From an uncultured Nocardioides sp. (GTDB lineage: Bacteria; Actinomycetota; Actinomycetes; Propionibacteriales; Nocardioidaceae), in contig NZ_CAMPGZ010000085.1 of assembly GCF_946885725.1 (NCBI RefSeq), positions 1-16,610 on the forward strand: a stretch of DNA of 16,610 nucleotides. The letters run 5' to 3'. The translations under genes were made by a program, and so were the position numbers. This document shows, piece by piece, positions 6,313 through 13,465 of this stretch (its first letter is position 1; each line of letters opens with the position of its first letter). Below the pieces are notes generated by a model, which saw only the letters and a program-made list of their open reading frames with translations, searched no databases and was not told the DNA's origin.

Positions 6313-7888
6313 GGTCGACGGCGAGCTCGGGGATCCGCTCGACGGGCGTGGTGAACAGCTCGCCGGAGAGCAGCACGAGGTCGGCGTGCTTGCCGACGGT
6401 GATGCTGCCGCGGTCGTGGTCGCAGAAGTTCGCGTAGGCGCTGCCCATCGTGTATGCGTGCACCGCCGCCGTCAGGTCGACGGCCTCCTCCGGCACCCAC
6501 GCCGGCCCTCCCGAAAGGCCCTTGCGGGTCACCGCGGAGTAGATGCCGAGCAGCGGGTCCATCTCCGCCACGTTCCAGTCGCTCGAGAAGGCCAGGCAGG
6601 CGCCCGCGTCGTGCAGGCTGCGCATCGGCCAGGCATTGGCCCACCGCCGTACGCCGACGGCCTCGGCCCAGTCGTGCCCGGGCCCGGCGATGTCCGGGCT
6701 GCAGTGCCGCGGCTGCATGCAGGCGACGACGCCGAGCTCGGCGAACCGGCGCACGTCGGCCGGGTCGAGGCACTCCACGTGCACGACCTGGTGGCGGGCG
6801 TCGCGCGGTCCGTTGGTACGGCGAGCCGCCTCGACCGCGTCGAGCACGGTGCGGATGCCGCGGTCGCCGGTGGCGTGCACGAAGAGCTGGAAACCTGCGG
6901 CGTCGAGGCTGGTGACGACGTCGGCGAACTCGCCCGGTTCGTAGTAGGTGCGCCCGCGGTTGTCGGGCTGCCCCTCGTAGGGCTCCAGCATCGCCGCGGT
7001 GCGCGGCTCCACGACGTCGTCGATGTACAGCTTGAGCGGGCCGATCCGGAAGGTGTCGTCGTCGTACTTCACGGCGAGCTGGGCGAAGTCCTCGAGGTCG
7101 GCGGCGCTCGTGCCGCGCGGGTGGAAGAGCGCCGCGACCAATCGCGACCGCAGCCGCCCCTCGTCGCGGGCGCGGAGAAAGAGGTCGAGGTCGTCGACGG
7201 AGTTCTGTGGCTCGACCACGGTGGTGATGCCGAACCGGGCGGCGAGGTCGAGGCTGTCGAGGAGGCGGGCGTACTGCCGGTCGGGGTCGGCCCACGGCAG
7301 GCCGAGGCGGCCCAGCCCGGCCAGGCCGTCGCGGGACAGGCCGCGCACCGCGAAGTCGTGCACGAAGCCGGTCGGCTCACCGGTGTGGTCGGTCGCGGCG
7401 ACGCCGAACGGCAGCGACGTGTGGTCGCGGTCGATCCCGAGCTGGGCCAGGGCGGCGGTGTTCAGCCACATCGTGTGCACGTCGTAGCCGAGCACCGCCG
7501 CCGGCCGGCCATCGGTGAGCCGGTCGAGCAGCTCCGCGGTGCCGGTGTGCCCGGGCAGCGCCGTGTAGTCGAGACCCTCGGCCTCGACCCATTGCGCATC
7601 CGGGTGTGCTTCGCTCCACTCTCCGATCCGGCGGCCGACCTCGTCGAGCGTCGCGGCTCCGGCGAGCTGCACACTGGCGGCGTCGGAGCCGAGGCGCACG
7701 TGGTTGTGCGCGTCGACGAAGCCGGGCAGCACCGTTGCTCCGCCGGCGTCGATGACCTCGCCGGCCGCGGGGGCGTCCGCGTCGTCGCCCACCCAGACGA
7801 TGCGGCCGTCCTCGACCGCGACCGCCTCGGCCTCCGGCCGCGCCGGGTCGACGGTGTGGACGCGGGCGTTGCGGATGACGAGGTCCAT
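6272..7888 (-). CDS. YtcJ-like amidohydrolase (metal-dependent hydrolase)
   Basis: The protein has 538 residues, the usual length for the YtcJ branch of the amidohydrolase superfamily. A small N-terminal beta domain (LVIRNARVHTVD) leads into GFVDAHNH, whose His61-x-His63 binds the first metal. Further barrel candidates are Lys286, His338 (LFVHATGDRG), His370 and Asp437 (SSDWNVAEMDP), and the C-terminus returns to the beta domain (GKHADLVLL). The family hydrolyses amide or related C-N bonds in the cytoplasm; the exact substrate is unknown. The start ATG lies two bases after the stop of the APC permease gene, and the permease end (GAGGAGTGA) doubles as the ribosome site, so the two are one operon under the TetR operators. 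Its 3' end overlaps the convergent pucR gene. Confidence 0.88.
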   Translation of the reverse strand: MDLVIRNARVHTVDPARPEAEAVAVEDGRIVWVGDDADAPAAGEVIDAGGATVLPGFVDAHNHVRLGSDAASVQLAGAATLDEVGRRIGEWSEAHPDAQWVEAEGLDYTALPGHTGTAELLDRLTDGRPAAVLGYDVHTMWLNTAALAQLGIDRDHTSLPFGVAATDHTGEPTGFVHDFAVRGLSRDGLAGLGRLGLPWADPDRQYARLLDSLDLAARFGITTVVEPQNSVDDLDLFLRARDEGRLRSRLVAALFHPRGTSAADLEDFAQLAVKYDDDTFRIGPLKLYIDDVVEPRTAAMLEPYEGQPDNRGRTYYEPGEFADVVTSLDAAGFQLFVHATGDRGIRTVLDAVEAARRTNGPRDARHQVVHVECLDPADVRRFAELGVVACMQPRHCSPDIAGPGHDWAEAVGVRRWANAWPMRSLHDAGACLAFSSDWNVAEMDPLLGIYSAVTRKGLSGGPAWVPEEAVDLTAAVHAYTMGSAYANFCDHDRGSITVGKHADLVLLSGELFTTPVERIPELAVDLTVLAGRVVHRRS

Positions 7889-7890
7889 GG

Positions 7891-9291
7891 TCACTCCTCG
7901 ACCGGTGCCTGGACGACGAACCGGTCGCCCCGTCGCGGCGCGAGGTAGCCGGCGTAGTAGACGAGTGCGACGACCACGATGCCGGCGGTGATCCAGAGAT
8001 CGACCGGGGCGGAACCGAGCAGCGCATAGCCGATCGCGCCGATCACCAGCAGCGGAGGCAGTGGCCACAGCGGCATCCGCCACCCGGGCATCGACCCCTG
8101 CCGCCGTACGGCGAGAGCACCGACGGCGAGCGCGACGTAGATGACCGACACGATCACCGACGTGATGCCGAGCAGCGACTCGATGTCGACCGTCCAGGCC
8201 ATCACCGCGCCCGGGATGCTCACCACGAGCGTGGAGACCCATGGCGAGCGGAAACGCGGGTGGATGTGGGTGAGCGCGCGGTTGACCGGGTCCGGCCAGG
8301 CGCGGTCGCGGGCGGACGCGTAGATGACGCGACCGTTCTGCAGCACCATCACGATGACCGCGTTGAGGATCGCGACCGCGATACCGACGTTGACCGCCAC
8401 GGCCACGCCGTCGCCGCCCCACTCGCGGACGAAGCCCGAGAAGTTGCCGGTGGCCAGCGTGTGCACGTCGGCGACCCCGAGCACGGTCGCGATGGTCGGG
8501 ACCACGATCACGACGGCCGCGAGGCCCAGCGACCAGAAGACCGCCTTCGCCACGTTGCGGCGCGGGTCGTGGATCTCCTCTGCGAGGTAGCTGGCCGTGC
8601 CGAACCCGTTGACGACGAACATCGCCACGGCCAGACCCGAGACGAGGATCGCCAGCGTGAACGGCGCGGTGCCGCCGTCGCCGGCTGCCACGTGCGGCAC
8701 CACGAGCTCGACGGGGTTGCGCTGCGCGTGGGCGAAGCCGAGGCCGGCCACCACGGCGGCCGCGACGACCTCCAGGGCGAGGAAGACGCTGGTCACGACC
8801 GCGTTGGACTTGATGTCGAGGATCGCGGTGGCCGTGGCGAGCAGCATCACGCCGGCGCCGGCCGTCGCCCGGTCGAGGGTGAGCAGGTCGGCCAGGTAGT
8901 CCGCCGTACCGAGCGCGATGATCGGCGGGATCACCACGAGCAGCGCGATGCACAGCACGAACGTCAGCCAACCGGTGAGGCGGCCGAGGGTGTGCGTGAC
9001 CATGGCGTACTCGCCGCCCGAGCTCGGCGTCCTGGTCCCCAGCTCCGCGTAGCAGCAGCCGACCGCGGCCGACACGATCACGCCGGCGACGAGGGCGAGG
9101 ACGACGCCCGTCCCCTGCTGGGGGAGCAGCTCCGGAACGATGATGAACAGGCTCGAGGCCGGCGTGATGCACGACAGCGTGAGCAGTGTGGCGGCGCCGG
9201 GGCCGAGGACCCGGGCGAGGCGGGAGGCGCGGGCCGTCTGGGTCGTGCGTGCCGCGGTCGGCTCGGGCCGCTCGGCGAGGTGGTCGGTCAC
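7891..9291 (-). CDS. APC-family amino acid/amine permease
   Basis: This 466-residue integral membrane protein has about 12 hydrophobic segments, from about 33-55 through about 430-450, after a basic 27-residue cytoplasmic head. Landmarks of the amino acid-polyamine-organocation family include the unwound TM1 region (CITPASSLF), SGGEYAMV after TM2, NGFGTASYLAEEI with the following HDPRRNVAKA loop, and NGRVIYASARDRAWP. Such carriers import amino acids, amines or related compounds by proton symport or exchange. The start is GTG at 9291 with AGGAGG nine bases upstream. The downstream amidohydrolase starts two bases after its stop, which suggests that the imported compound is an amide or N-acyl substrate. 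The promoter is overlapped by two TetR-type operators. Confidence 0.88.
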   Translation of the reverse strand: MTDHLAERPEPTAARTTQTARASRLARVLGPGAATLLTLSCITPASSLFIIVPELLPQQGTGVVLALVAGVIVSAAVGCCYAELGTRTPSSGGEYAMVTHTLGRLTGWLTFVLCIALLVVIPPIIALGTADYLADLLTLDRATAGAGVMLLATATAILDIKSNAVVTSVFLALEVVAAAVVAGLGFAHAQRNPVELVVPHVAAGDGGTAPFTLAILVSGLAVAMFVVNGFGTASYLAEEIHDPRRNVAKAVFWSLGLAAVVIVVPTIATVLGVADVHTLATGNFSGFVREWGGDGVAVAVNVGIAVAILNAVIVMVLQNGRVIYASARDRAWPDPVNRALTHIHPRFRSPWVSTLVVSIPGAVMAWTVDIESLLGITSVIVSVIYVALAVGALAVRRQGSMPGWRMPLWPLPPLLVIGAIGYALLGSAPVDLWITAGIVVVALVYYAGYLAPRRGDRFVVQAPVEE

Positions 9292-9324
9292 GAGAGGACC
9301 TCCTGGGACGGGGCTGGGACGGAG

Positions 9325-9361
9325 TTTGAACGACGTACAAAGAGTTCGAACGACGTTCAAA
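9325..9361. promoter_or_regulatory. Twin palindromic operators, probably for the adjacent TetR repressor
   Basis: Two 17-base near-palindromes, TTTGAACGACGTACAAA (9325-9341) and TTCGAACGACGTTCAAA (9345-9361), share the consensus TTTGAACG-A-CGTTCAAA. Each arm pair matches at 7 of 8 positions. Centres are 20 bp apart, about two helical turns, so two dimers would bind the same face. They lie between the permease gene and tetR, downstream of the permease -10 and over the tetR -35. Confidence 0.75.
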
Positions 9362-9384
9362 GTGCCCCATGTCACAGGTAAGGT
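9356..9384 (+). promoter_or_regulatory. Candidate promoter of the tetR gene
   Basis: TTCAAA (9356-9361), a 17-base spacer and TAAGGT (9379-9384) form a weak sigma-70-like promoter. The -35 lies inside the second operator, which would give autorepression, as is usual for divergently encoded TetR proteins. Confidence 0.35.
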
Positions 9385-9387
9385 CAA
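9359..9387 (-). promoter_or_regulatory. Candidate promoter of the permease-amidohydrolase operon
   Basis: On the - strand TTGACC (9387-9382), a 17-base spacer and CACTTT (9364-9359) form a sigma-70-like promoter. The -10 element overlaps the edge of the second operator, and both operators lie downstream of it, so repressor binding would block initiation. Confidence 0.45.
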
Positions 9388-9444
9388 CCCCTGCTTGAGA
9401 AAAACGTGGAGCTGGCCTGGTCCGCGCCGATCTCCGGCGAAGAA

Positions 9445-9466
9445 GTCGCTGAGGAGTCGCTGAGGA
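9445..9466 (+). repeat. Tandem 11-bp duplication in the tetR leader
   Basis: GTCGCTGAGGA occurs twice back to back (9445-9455 and 9456-9466), just before the purine-rich GAGAGGGGA that serves as a poor ribosome site for tetR. It is a recent-looking microduplication that may affect leader length or spacing. Confidence 0.5.
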
Positions 9467-9484
9467 GAGGGGAAGTACGTCGAG

Positions 9485-10075
9485 GTGAGCAGCACGCGGG
9501 TCAACCGCCGACTCGAGCAGCCGCGCGAGCGCGTGCTCGCCGCGACGCTCGAGATGATCGCCGAGGGCGGTCTCTCCGCGCTGACCATGGCCGCGCTCGG
9601 CAAGCGGCTGGGGACCTCCGGCGGCCACTTGCTGTACTACTTCGGCACCAAGGACAAGCTGCTGCTCGAGACGCTGCGCTGGAGCGAGGACAGCTACACC
9701 GAGCAGCGGGGGGCGATCGCCGCGGGCACGGCCGATCTCGCCGAGAGCCTCGACGCGTTCTTCGACCTGTACCTGCCCCAGCACCCGGCCGACCCGCGCT
9801 GGCTGCTCTGGCTGGAGCTGTGGGCGCGTGCGCCGTACGACGCCGAGCTCGCCGCCGGCGAGTGGGAGCTCGAGCAGCCGTGGCGCGCCGACCTGCACCG
9901 GATCCTGACGCGCTGCCTCGGCGAGGAGAGGGCGCGCGAGATCACGGAGTCCACCTGGGTGGACGGCACGATCGCGATGCTCGACGGGTTCGCCATCGCG
10001 GTGGTGACGGGTGCGCCGATCGAGCGGAAGTACGCGCAGCAGGTGCTGCACGAGCGGGCCTTGCAGCTCACGTGA
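9485..10075 (+). CDS. TetR-family transcriptional repressor (BetI-like C-terminal domain)
   Basis: The 196-residue protein carries a TetR N-terminal helix-turn-helix at about 14-60 (LTMAALGKRLGTSGGHLLYYFGTKDKLL), including the conserved YYF of the recognition helix and KDKLL. A helical ligand-binding domain follows, with a BetI-like pattern. It is divergent from the permease-amidohydrolase operon and separated from it by the two palindromic operators, so local ligand-relieved repression is the simplest model. The start is GTG at 9485, with the purine-rich GAGAGGGGAAG 11-16 bases upstream. A 9-bp-stem hairpin begins three bases after the stop. Confidence 0.9.
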   Translation: MSSTRVNRRLEQPRERVLAATLEMIAEGGLSALTMAALGKRLGTSGGHLLYYFGTKDKLLLETLRWSEDSYTEQRGAIAAGTADLAESLDAFFDLYLPQHPADPRWLLWLELWARAPYDAELAAGEWELEQPWRADLHRILTRCLGEERAREITESTWVDGTIAMLDGFAIAVVTGAPIERKYAQQVLHERALQLT

Positions 10076-10077
10076 GT

Positions 10078-10105
10078 GGGCGCCCTCCCTGCTGGAAGGG
10101 CGCCC
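10078..10105. terminator. Bidirectional hairpin terminator between tetR and the monooxygenase gene
   Basis: GGGCGCCCT (10078-10086) pairs perfectly with AGGGCGCCC (10097-10105) around a 10-base loop. It occupies the whole gap between the tetR stop and the stop of the convergent monooxygenase gene. There is no T-run, as is common for actinobacterial terminators. Confidence 0.75.
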
Positions 10106-10112
10106 GCCATGA

Positions 10113-11342
10113 TTACGCCGCTCGGTCGTGGGCCTTGCGGCGTGCGCGGGCCTGCTGCGTGCCCGGGACCGGGGCGTCGAAGTCGACGACGTACCCGTAC
10201 TTCTCCCGGGTCTCCGACGCACCCGCCTTGAGGAAGTGCGGGAGCGTCAGGTCGCGGAACCACGCACCCAGCCGCGACGGGGCCTTCGACTTCCCCAGCC
10301 GGCGGCTGAGCCGGACGATCTTCTCCGCTCGGTCCTTCCGCAGCCGCTCGAACGCCGCGAACGCCGCGGCGGGCTCACGGAGGTCGCGCAGGCAACGGGC
10401 CAGCTCGGCCGCGTCCTCGAAGGCGAGGCTGGCGCCCTGCCCGGCGTTCGGGCTCGTCGCGTGCGCGGCGTCGCCGAGCAGGCAGACCCGACCGGTGTGC
10501 CAGGTGCGCAGCGCCGCCACGTCGTACACCGGCCAGACGCCTGCCACGCCGGTCGCGGCGGACAGGATGCGACCGACCGGCTCGGGGTCGTCGGCGTGCA
10601 CCTGGCGGATCCGGCCGAGCCACGCGTCGGTGTCGATCGCGAGACCCTGACCGGCGGAGGGGTCCTCGCGGTGCGCGACGTTGCTGAACCAGTACGCGAG
10701 GCCGTCGTGCACGACGTACCCGAAGAACCCGCGGCGACCGAACACCAGCTGCTGGTCGGGGGTGTCCGGCAGGTCGACCGCGGTCCAGCCGCCGCAGTTG
10801 AGGATGCCGGTGTAGTGCGGCCGCTCGGCGTCCGGGAACACCTGGCGCCGGACGGTCGAGTGCACGCCGTCGGCGCCGAGGAGTACGTCGCCCTCGACGA
10901 CGCCGTGCGTGCCGGTGGTCCTGACCCGGACCCCGTCGCGCCGCTCGTCGACCTCGGTCACGCGCGCGCCCCGCACGACCGTCACGCCCGCGGCCTCGGC
11001 GGCCTCGTGCAGCCGCTCGTGCAGCAGGTCGCGCCGGATCAGGTGGTTCTGCGCGCCGTACCGGGCGAGCTCGTCGCGGCCGTCGAGGTGCCCGACCTCC
11101 CGGCCCGCGGCGTTGTGGAAGCGGATGCCGGTGAGCGGCACGCCGCCCGCGTCGCGGACCACCTCGCCGAGCCCGATGGCGCGCAGGGCGTTGATGCCGT
11201 TGGGGGCGAGGTTGAGGAACGCGCCGCCGCCGGCCTCCTCCGGCCGGCGAGCCTCGAGGATGGTCGCGTCCACGCCTACCTTGGTGAGTGCTACTCCGAG
11301 TGCCGGCCCGGCGATGCCGCCGCCGGCAATCACAGCGTGCAC
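10113..11342 (-). CDS. FAD-dependent aromatic-type monooxygenase (PHBH fold)
   Basis: The 409-residue protein shows the three fingerprints of class A flavin monooxygenases: GGGIAG (7-12) with Glu30 at the end of the second strand for FAD ribose, the DG motif GADGVHS (156-162), and the GD motif in LLGDAAHATSP (288-298) followed by GQGASLAFEDA. These enzymes use NAD(P)H and O2 to hydroxylate or epoxidise small, often aromatic, substrates in the cytoplasm. Wording is near the salicylate/6-hydroxynicotinate hydroxylase and zeaxanthin epoxidase-like groups, but the substrate cannot be fixed. The lysine/arginine-rich tail (about 390-409) is unusual. The start is GTG at 11342 with GAGGAGGAG upstream. 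It lies 47 bp after the Nudix stop on the same strand and may be co-transcribed with it. Confidence 0.88.
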   Translation of the reverse strand: MHAVIAGGGIAGPALGVALTKVGVDATILEARRPEEAGGGAFLNLAPNGINALRAIGLGEVVRDAGGVPLTGIRFHNAAGREVGHLDGRDELARYGAQNHLIRRDLLHERLHEAAEAAGVTVVRGARVTEVDERRDGVRVRTTGTHGVVEGDVLLGADGVHSTVRRQVFPDAERPHYTGILNCGGWTAVDLPDTPDQQLVFGRRGFFGYVVHDGLAYWFSNVAHREDPSAGQGLAIDTDAWLGRIRQVHADDPEPVGRILSAATGVAGVWPVYDVAALRTWHTGRVCLLGDAAHATSPNAGQGASLAFEDAAELARCLRDLREPAAAFAAFERLRKDRAEKIVRLSRRLGKSKAPSRLGAWFRDLTLPHFLKAGASETREKYGYVVDFDAPVPGTQQARARRKAHDRAA

Positions 11343-11389
11343 TGTGCTGAGCTCCTCCTCTCGTCGATGTATTTCGATCCCACGAAAGA

Positions 11390-11859
11390 TTAGGAGCGGG
11401 CTCCCGGCGACTCAAACAATCTCCGGACCCACTCGGCGACGCCGCTCGGGTAGAGCGGCAGCGGCTCGTCCGCGTCGTCGACCGGCGCCGGACGACCGCC
11501 GCGACGCTGCCATCGGCCTCCGTCAGGGTGGCTCCGGTCTCCACCGGGGCCGGGTCGAGCCGACCGACGTACAGGAAGACGATCTCGTGCCCGAGCACGC
11601 CATGGATGCGGAAGATGTTCTCGACCGTCGCGAGGAACCGGATCTCGCGGATCTCGGCACCGAGCTCCTCCTGCACTTCGCGCTCGATTGCGTCGCGATG
11701 CGTCTCGCCGAGCTCGACGCTGCCGCCGACCAGGCGGTGGAACCCGTCGGGATTCTCCTCCGTCGGCGGGTTGAGGCTGACGGCGTGGGCGGTTGAGTCG
11801 TCGTTCGGCGCGATCAGCATCGCCTTGACCCGGATGTACGAACGGTCCACCGACGCCAT
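11390..11859 (-). pseudogene. Nudix hydrolase gene with a -1 frameshift near its 3' end
   Basis: The first 123 or so codons encode a Nudix protein with a perfect box at residues 46-68 (G-x5-E-x7-REVQEELGA), which would hydrolyse nucleoside diphosphate-X compounds with Mg or Mn. At about 11482-11490 the frame breaks. Downstream, the adjacent frame resumes sensible coding (PVDDADEPLPLYPSGVAEW...) to TAA at 11390-11392. Adding one C to the CC at 11484-11485 restores a normal 156-residue enzyme. Without it, translation runs out of frame through the monooxygenase gene to 10375. The catalytic core is intact, so this is either a sequencing error in a GC-rich run or a recent mutation in the C-terminal helix. 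The start ATG at 11859 has no clear ribosome site and faces a + strand gene 35 bp away. Confidence 0.75.
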
Positions 11860-11894
11860 CGCAGCACTGTGTCAGACCACGGCCGCACGGTTGG

Positions 11895-12395
11895 ATGGCG
11901 CACGTGGGTGTCCGCAACTACCTCGTCGAGGGCGTCTCCGGCACGGGCAAGACGTCGGTCTGCCAGGAGCTCCGCCGGCGCGGCTACCACGCGATCAACG
12001 GTGACCGGGAGCTCGCCTACCAAGGCGACCCGGCAACGGGGGAGCCCACGGACACCGCCTCGCACCACCACCACATCTGGGACGTCGACCGTGTGCGCGC
12101 GCTGGCGGCCGACGACCAGCAGCCCGTCACCTTCTTCTGCGGTGGTTCGCGCAACTGGTCGAAGTTCGTCGACCTGTTCGACGAGGTCTTCGTCCTCGAC
12201 ATCGACCTCGGGACCCTGCTGCGTCGGCTCGACGAGCGCCCGCCGGACGAGTTCGGCTCGAAGCCGTCGGAGCGCGACCTCGTCCTCCGGCTCCACCGCA
12301 CCCGCCAGGACATCCCGGCGACCGGTGCACGCATCGACGCGGCGAAACCGCTGACCGAGGTGGTCGACGAGATCCTGCGCTGTGTGGAGCGATAG
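11895..12395 (+). CDS. Small P-loop NTPase, nucleotide/shikimate kinase-like
   Basis: The 166-residue protein has a Walker A motif GVSGTGKT (13-20) directly after the first beta strand (RNYLVEG). It continues with NGD (35-37) where small kinases bind substrate, TFFCGGSRN (79-87) as the central strand, VFVLDID as the next strand, and a LID-like arginine/acid segment (LLRRLDERPPDEFG). This is the size and plan of AAA_18/shikimate- or adenylate-kinase-like proteins; the phosphoryl acceptor is unknown. The four-histidine run (57-60) is notable. There is no ribosome site before the ATG at 11895; a GTG at 11904 is an alternative start and a leaderless transcript is possible. It is followed after 27 bp by the CPCC gene on the same strand. 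Confidence 0.8.
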   Translation: MAHVGVRNYLVEGVSGTGKTSVCQELRRRGYHAINGDRELAYQGDPATGEPTDTASHHHHIWDVDRVRALAADDQQPVTFFCGGSRNWSKFVDLFDEVFVLDIDLGTLLRRLDERPPDEFGSKPSERDLVLRLHRTRQDIPATGARIDAAKPLTEVVDEILRCVER

Positions 12396-12422
12396 CGACC
12401 GTCAACTGGGCAGACTCGTCGC

Positions 12423-13046
12423 GTGCACCCATGCCCGTGCTGCGGCTACCGGACCCTTCCCGCCCCCGGCGAGGCCGATGTCTGTCCGGTGTGCGGATGG
12501 AACGACGAAGGGCTGGGGGCGTGGGCCTACAGCGACCTGAACGGGCAGACACTTGTCGAGGCGCAGCACGAGTTCCTGTCCGGCAGGGGCTCGCGTCGGG
12601 GGCGGCGTCCGGAGCGTCATGAGCAGCGCGACCCCGCGTGGCGTCCGTACGAGCTGACCGACGAGATGCTGGCGCTGGCCCGGCAGACCCGTGAACAAGC
12701 CGAGCGTGACTCAGAGGAAGAACGACGTCGGGTCGCGCAGGAGATCGCGGACGATCCGGAGGGGCCGTTCCAGGAGTACAACGCCGAGCTACGTGCGCTG
12801 GCGGCCGAGGCGCCACAGCTCCCCCACGCCGAGGTGAAGGCGCGACTGCAGGCGCTCGGCCGCATGTACGGCGTCACGCTGCCCGATGCGTACCTGGAGC
12901 TGCAGTCCCGGCTCCTCGCGGACGACTCCTTCTACCGTCGCCGCCCGTTGCACGCAGCCTGGTGGCTGCTTCGCTACGCGCGGCCCGGCAGCGTCCGGCG
13001 ACATTGGCGCGAGCTGCGCACGCGCTCGTTCACCATCGCCGGGTGA
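12423..13046 (+). CDS. CPCC cysteine-rich domain protein with a helical C-terminal region
   Basis: The 207-residue protein starts at GTG 12423 and opens with a cysteine cluster, HPCPCCGYRTL (Cys4, 6, 7) and CPVCGWNDE (Cys21, 24), the hallmark of the CPCC family. The cluster looks like a zinc ribbon that could bind zinc, nucleic acid or a partner protein. Residues 85-150 are strongly charged and helical (REQAERDSEEERRR), and the C-terminal 60 residues carry a leucine/arginine-rich helical segment that I do not recognise. The function is unknown. Most CPCC proteins are much shorter, so the C-terminal extension is unusual. There is no ribosome site; CAGACT ending six bases before the GTG could be the -10 of a leaderless transcript. 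Confidence 0.75.
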   Translation: MHPCPCCGYRTLPAPGEADVCPVCGWNDEGLGAWAYSDLNGQTLVEAQHEFLSGRGSRRGRRPERHEQRDPAWRPYELTDEMLALARQTREQAERDSEEERRRVAQEIADDPEGPFQEYNAELRALAAEAPQLPHAEVKARLQALGRMYGVTLPDAYLELQSRLLADDSFYRRRPLHAAWWLLRYARPGSVRRHWRELRTRSFTIAG

Positions 13047-13061
13047 GGCGCGCTGTCCGTT

Positions 13062-13079
13062 GTCACAGCTCCGAGTGAC
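13062..13079. promoter_or_regulatory. Small inverted repeat upstream of the ParB-like gene
   Basis: GTCAC (13062-13066) and GTGAC (13075-13079) form a dyad with an eight-base centre, 33 bases before the ATG at 13112. It could be an operator or a short hairpin after the CPCC gene. The TGTCACA it contains is not followed by CGTC at the ECF41 spacing. Confidence 0.25.
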
Positions 13080-13111
13080 CGCACCATCCCTGGTGATGTG
13101 AGGATCGGGGA

Positions 13112-13465
13112 ATGGACACTCGGGGTGCATCGACGCACTGGGTCTCGCTGGGGGAGCGCGCCTGGTACGTCGAGACGATCTGGCGTGCTGCCGCGGATCT
13201 ACCGGCCCAGGATGTGCGGGTCGCGGACATCAGAGAGGTCGACGAGGACTGCTGGTTCCACGGCGGCCCGGCCACGGTCCGCGCCGTCGTCGAGCACGCG
13301 CGCAGCATCCTCGATGCTGACGTCAGCCGGCCCGTGATCCTTGCTGCCGACGGGCAGGTGCTCGACGGCATGCACCGCATCGCGAAGGCCATCCTCGACG
13401 GGCGCGAGACGGTCCGGGCGCAGCGCCTGCTCGAGGACCCGGCGCCGGACTGGCTGGTCGAGTGA
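13112..13465 (+). CDS. Small ParB/sulfiredoxin-superfamily-like protein
   Basis: The protein has 117 residues. The second half (about 40-106) resembles the ParB N-terminal/sulfiredoxin fold: an aspartate/glutamate-rich first strand (DIREVDEDCWF), a helix, the strand RPVILAADGQVLDG, then GMHRIAKAILDG where ParB proteins have their G-x-x-R nucleotide-binding box, and a final strand VRAQRL. No helix-turn-helix or partition domain follows, so it is not a chromosome-partition ParB; stand-alone versions are known as uncharacterised proteins. The ATG is preceded by GGGGA at close spacing. The stop TGA lies inside the first copy of an intergenic repeat. The superfamily call rests on motif pattern only. 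Confidence 0.65.
   Translation: MDTRGASTHWVSLGERAWYVETIWRAAADLPAQDVRVADIREVDEDCWFHGGPATVRAVVEHARSILDADVSRPVILAADGQVLDGMHRIAKAILDGRETVRAQRLLEDPAPDWLVE

Noticed and set aside
9370..9376. TGTCACA in the permease/tetR region as an ECF41 -35 element
   Set aside because: No CGTC follows at 16 bases on that strand; another promoter explanation fits better.
7889..10222. Open - strand frame continuing upstream of the amidohydrolase start for a total of 1316 codons
   Set aside because: Only the part from 7888 down matches a protein family. Upstream it is a shifted reading of the permease and tetR regions with Arg/Pro-rich nonsense; the ATG at 7888 has a good ribosome site.
10128..11393. 421-codon + strand open frame opposite the monooxygenase gene
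   Set aside because: Antisense shadow of a gene with all flavin monooxygenase motifs.
13061..13067. TGTCACA before the ParB-like gene as an ECF41 -35 element
   Set aside because: The tetranucleotide 16 bases downstream is CCAT, not CGTC.
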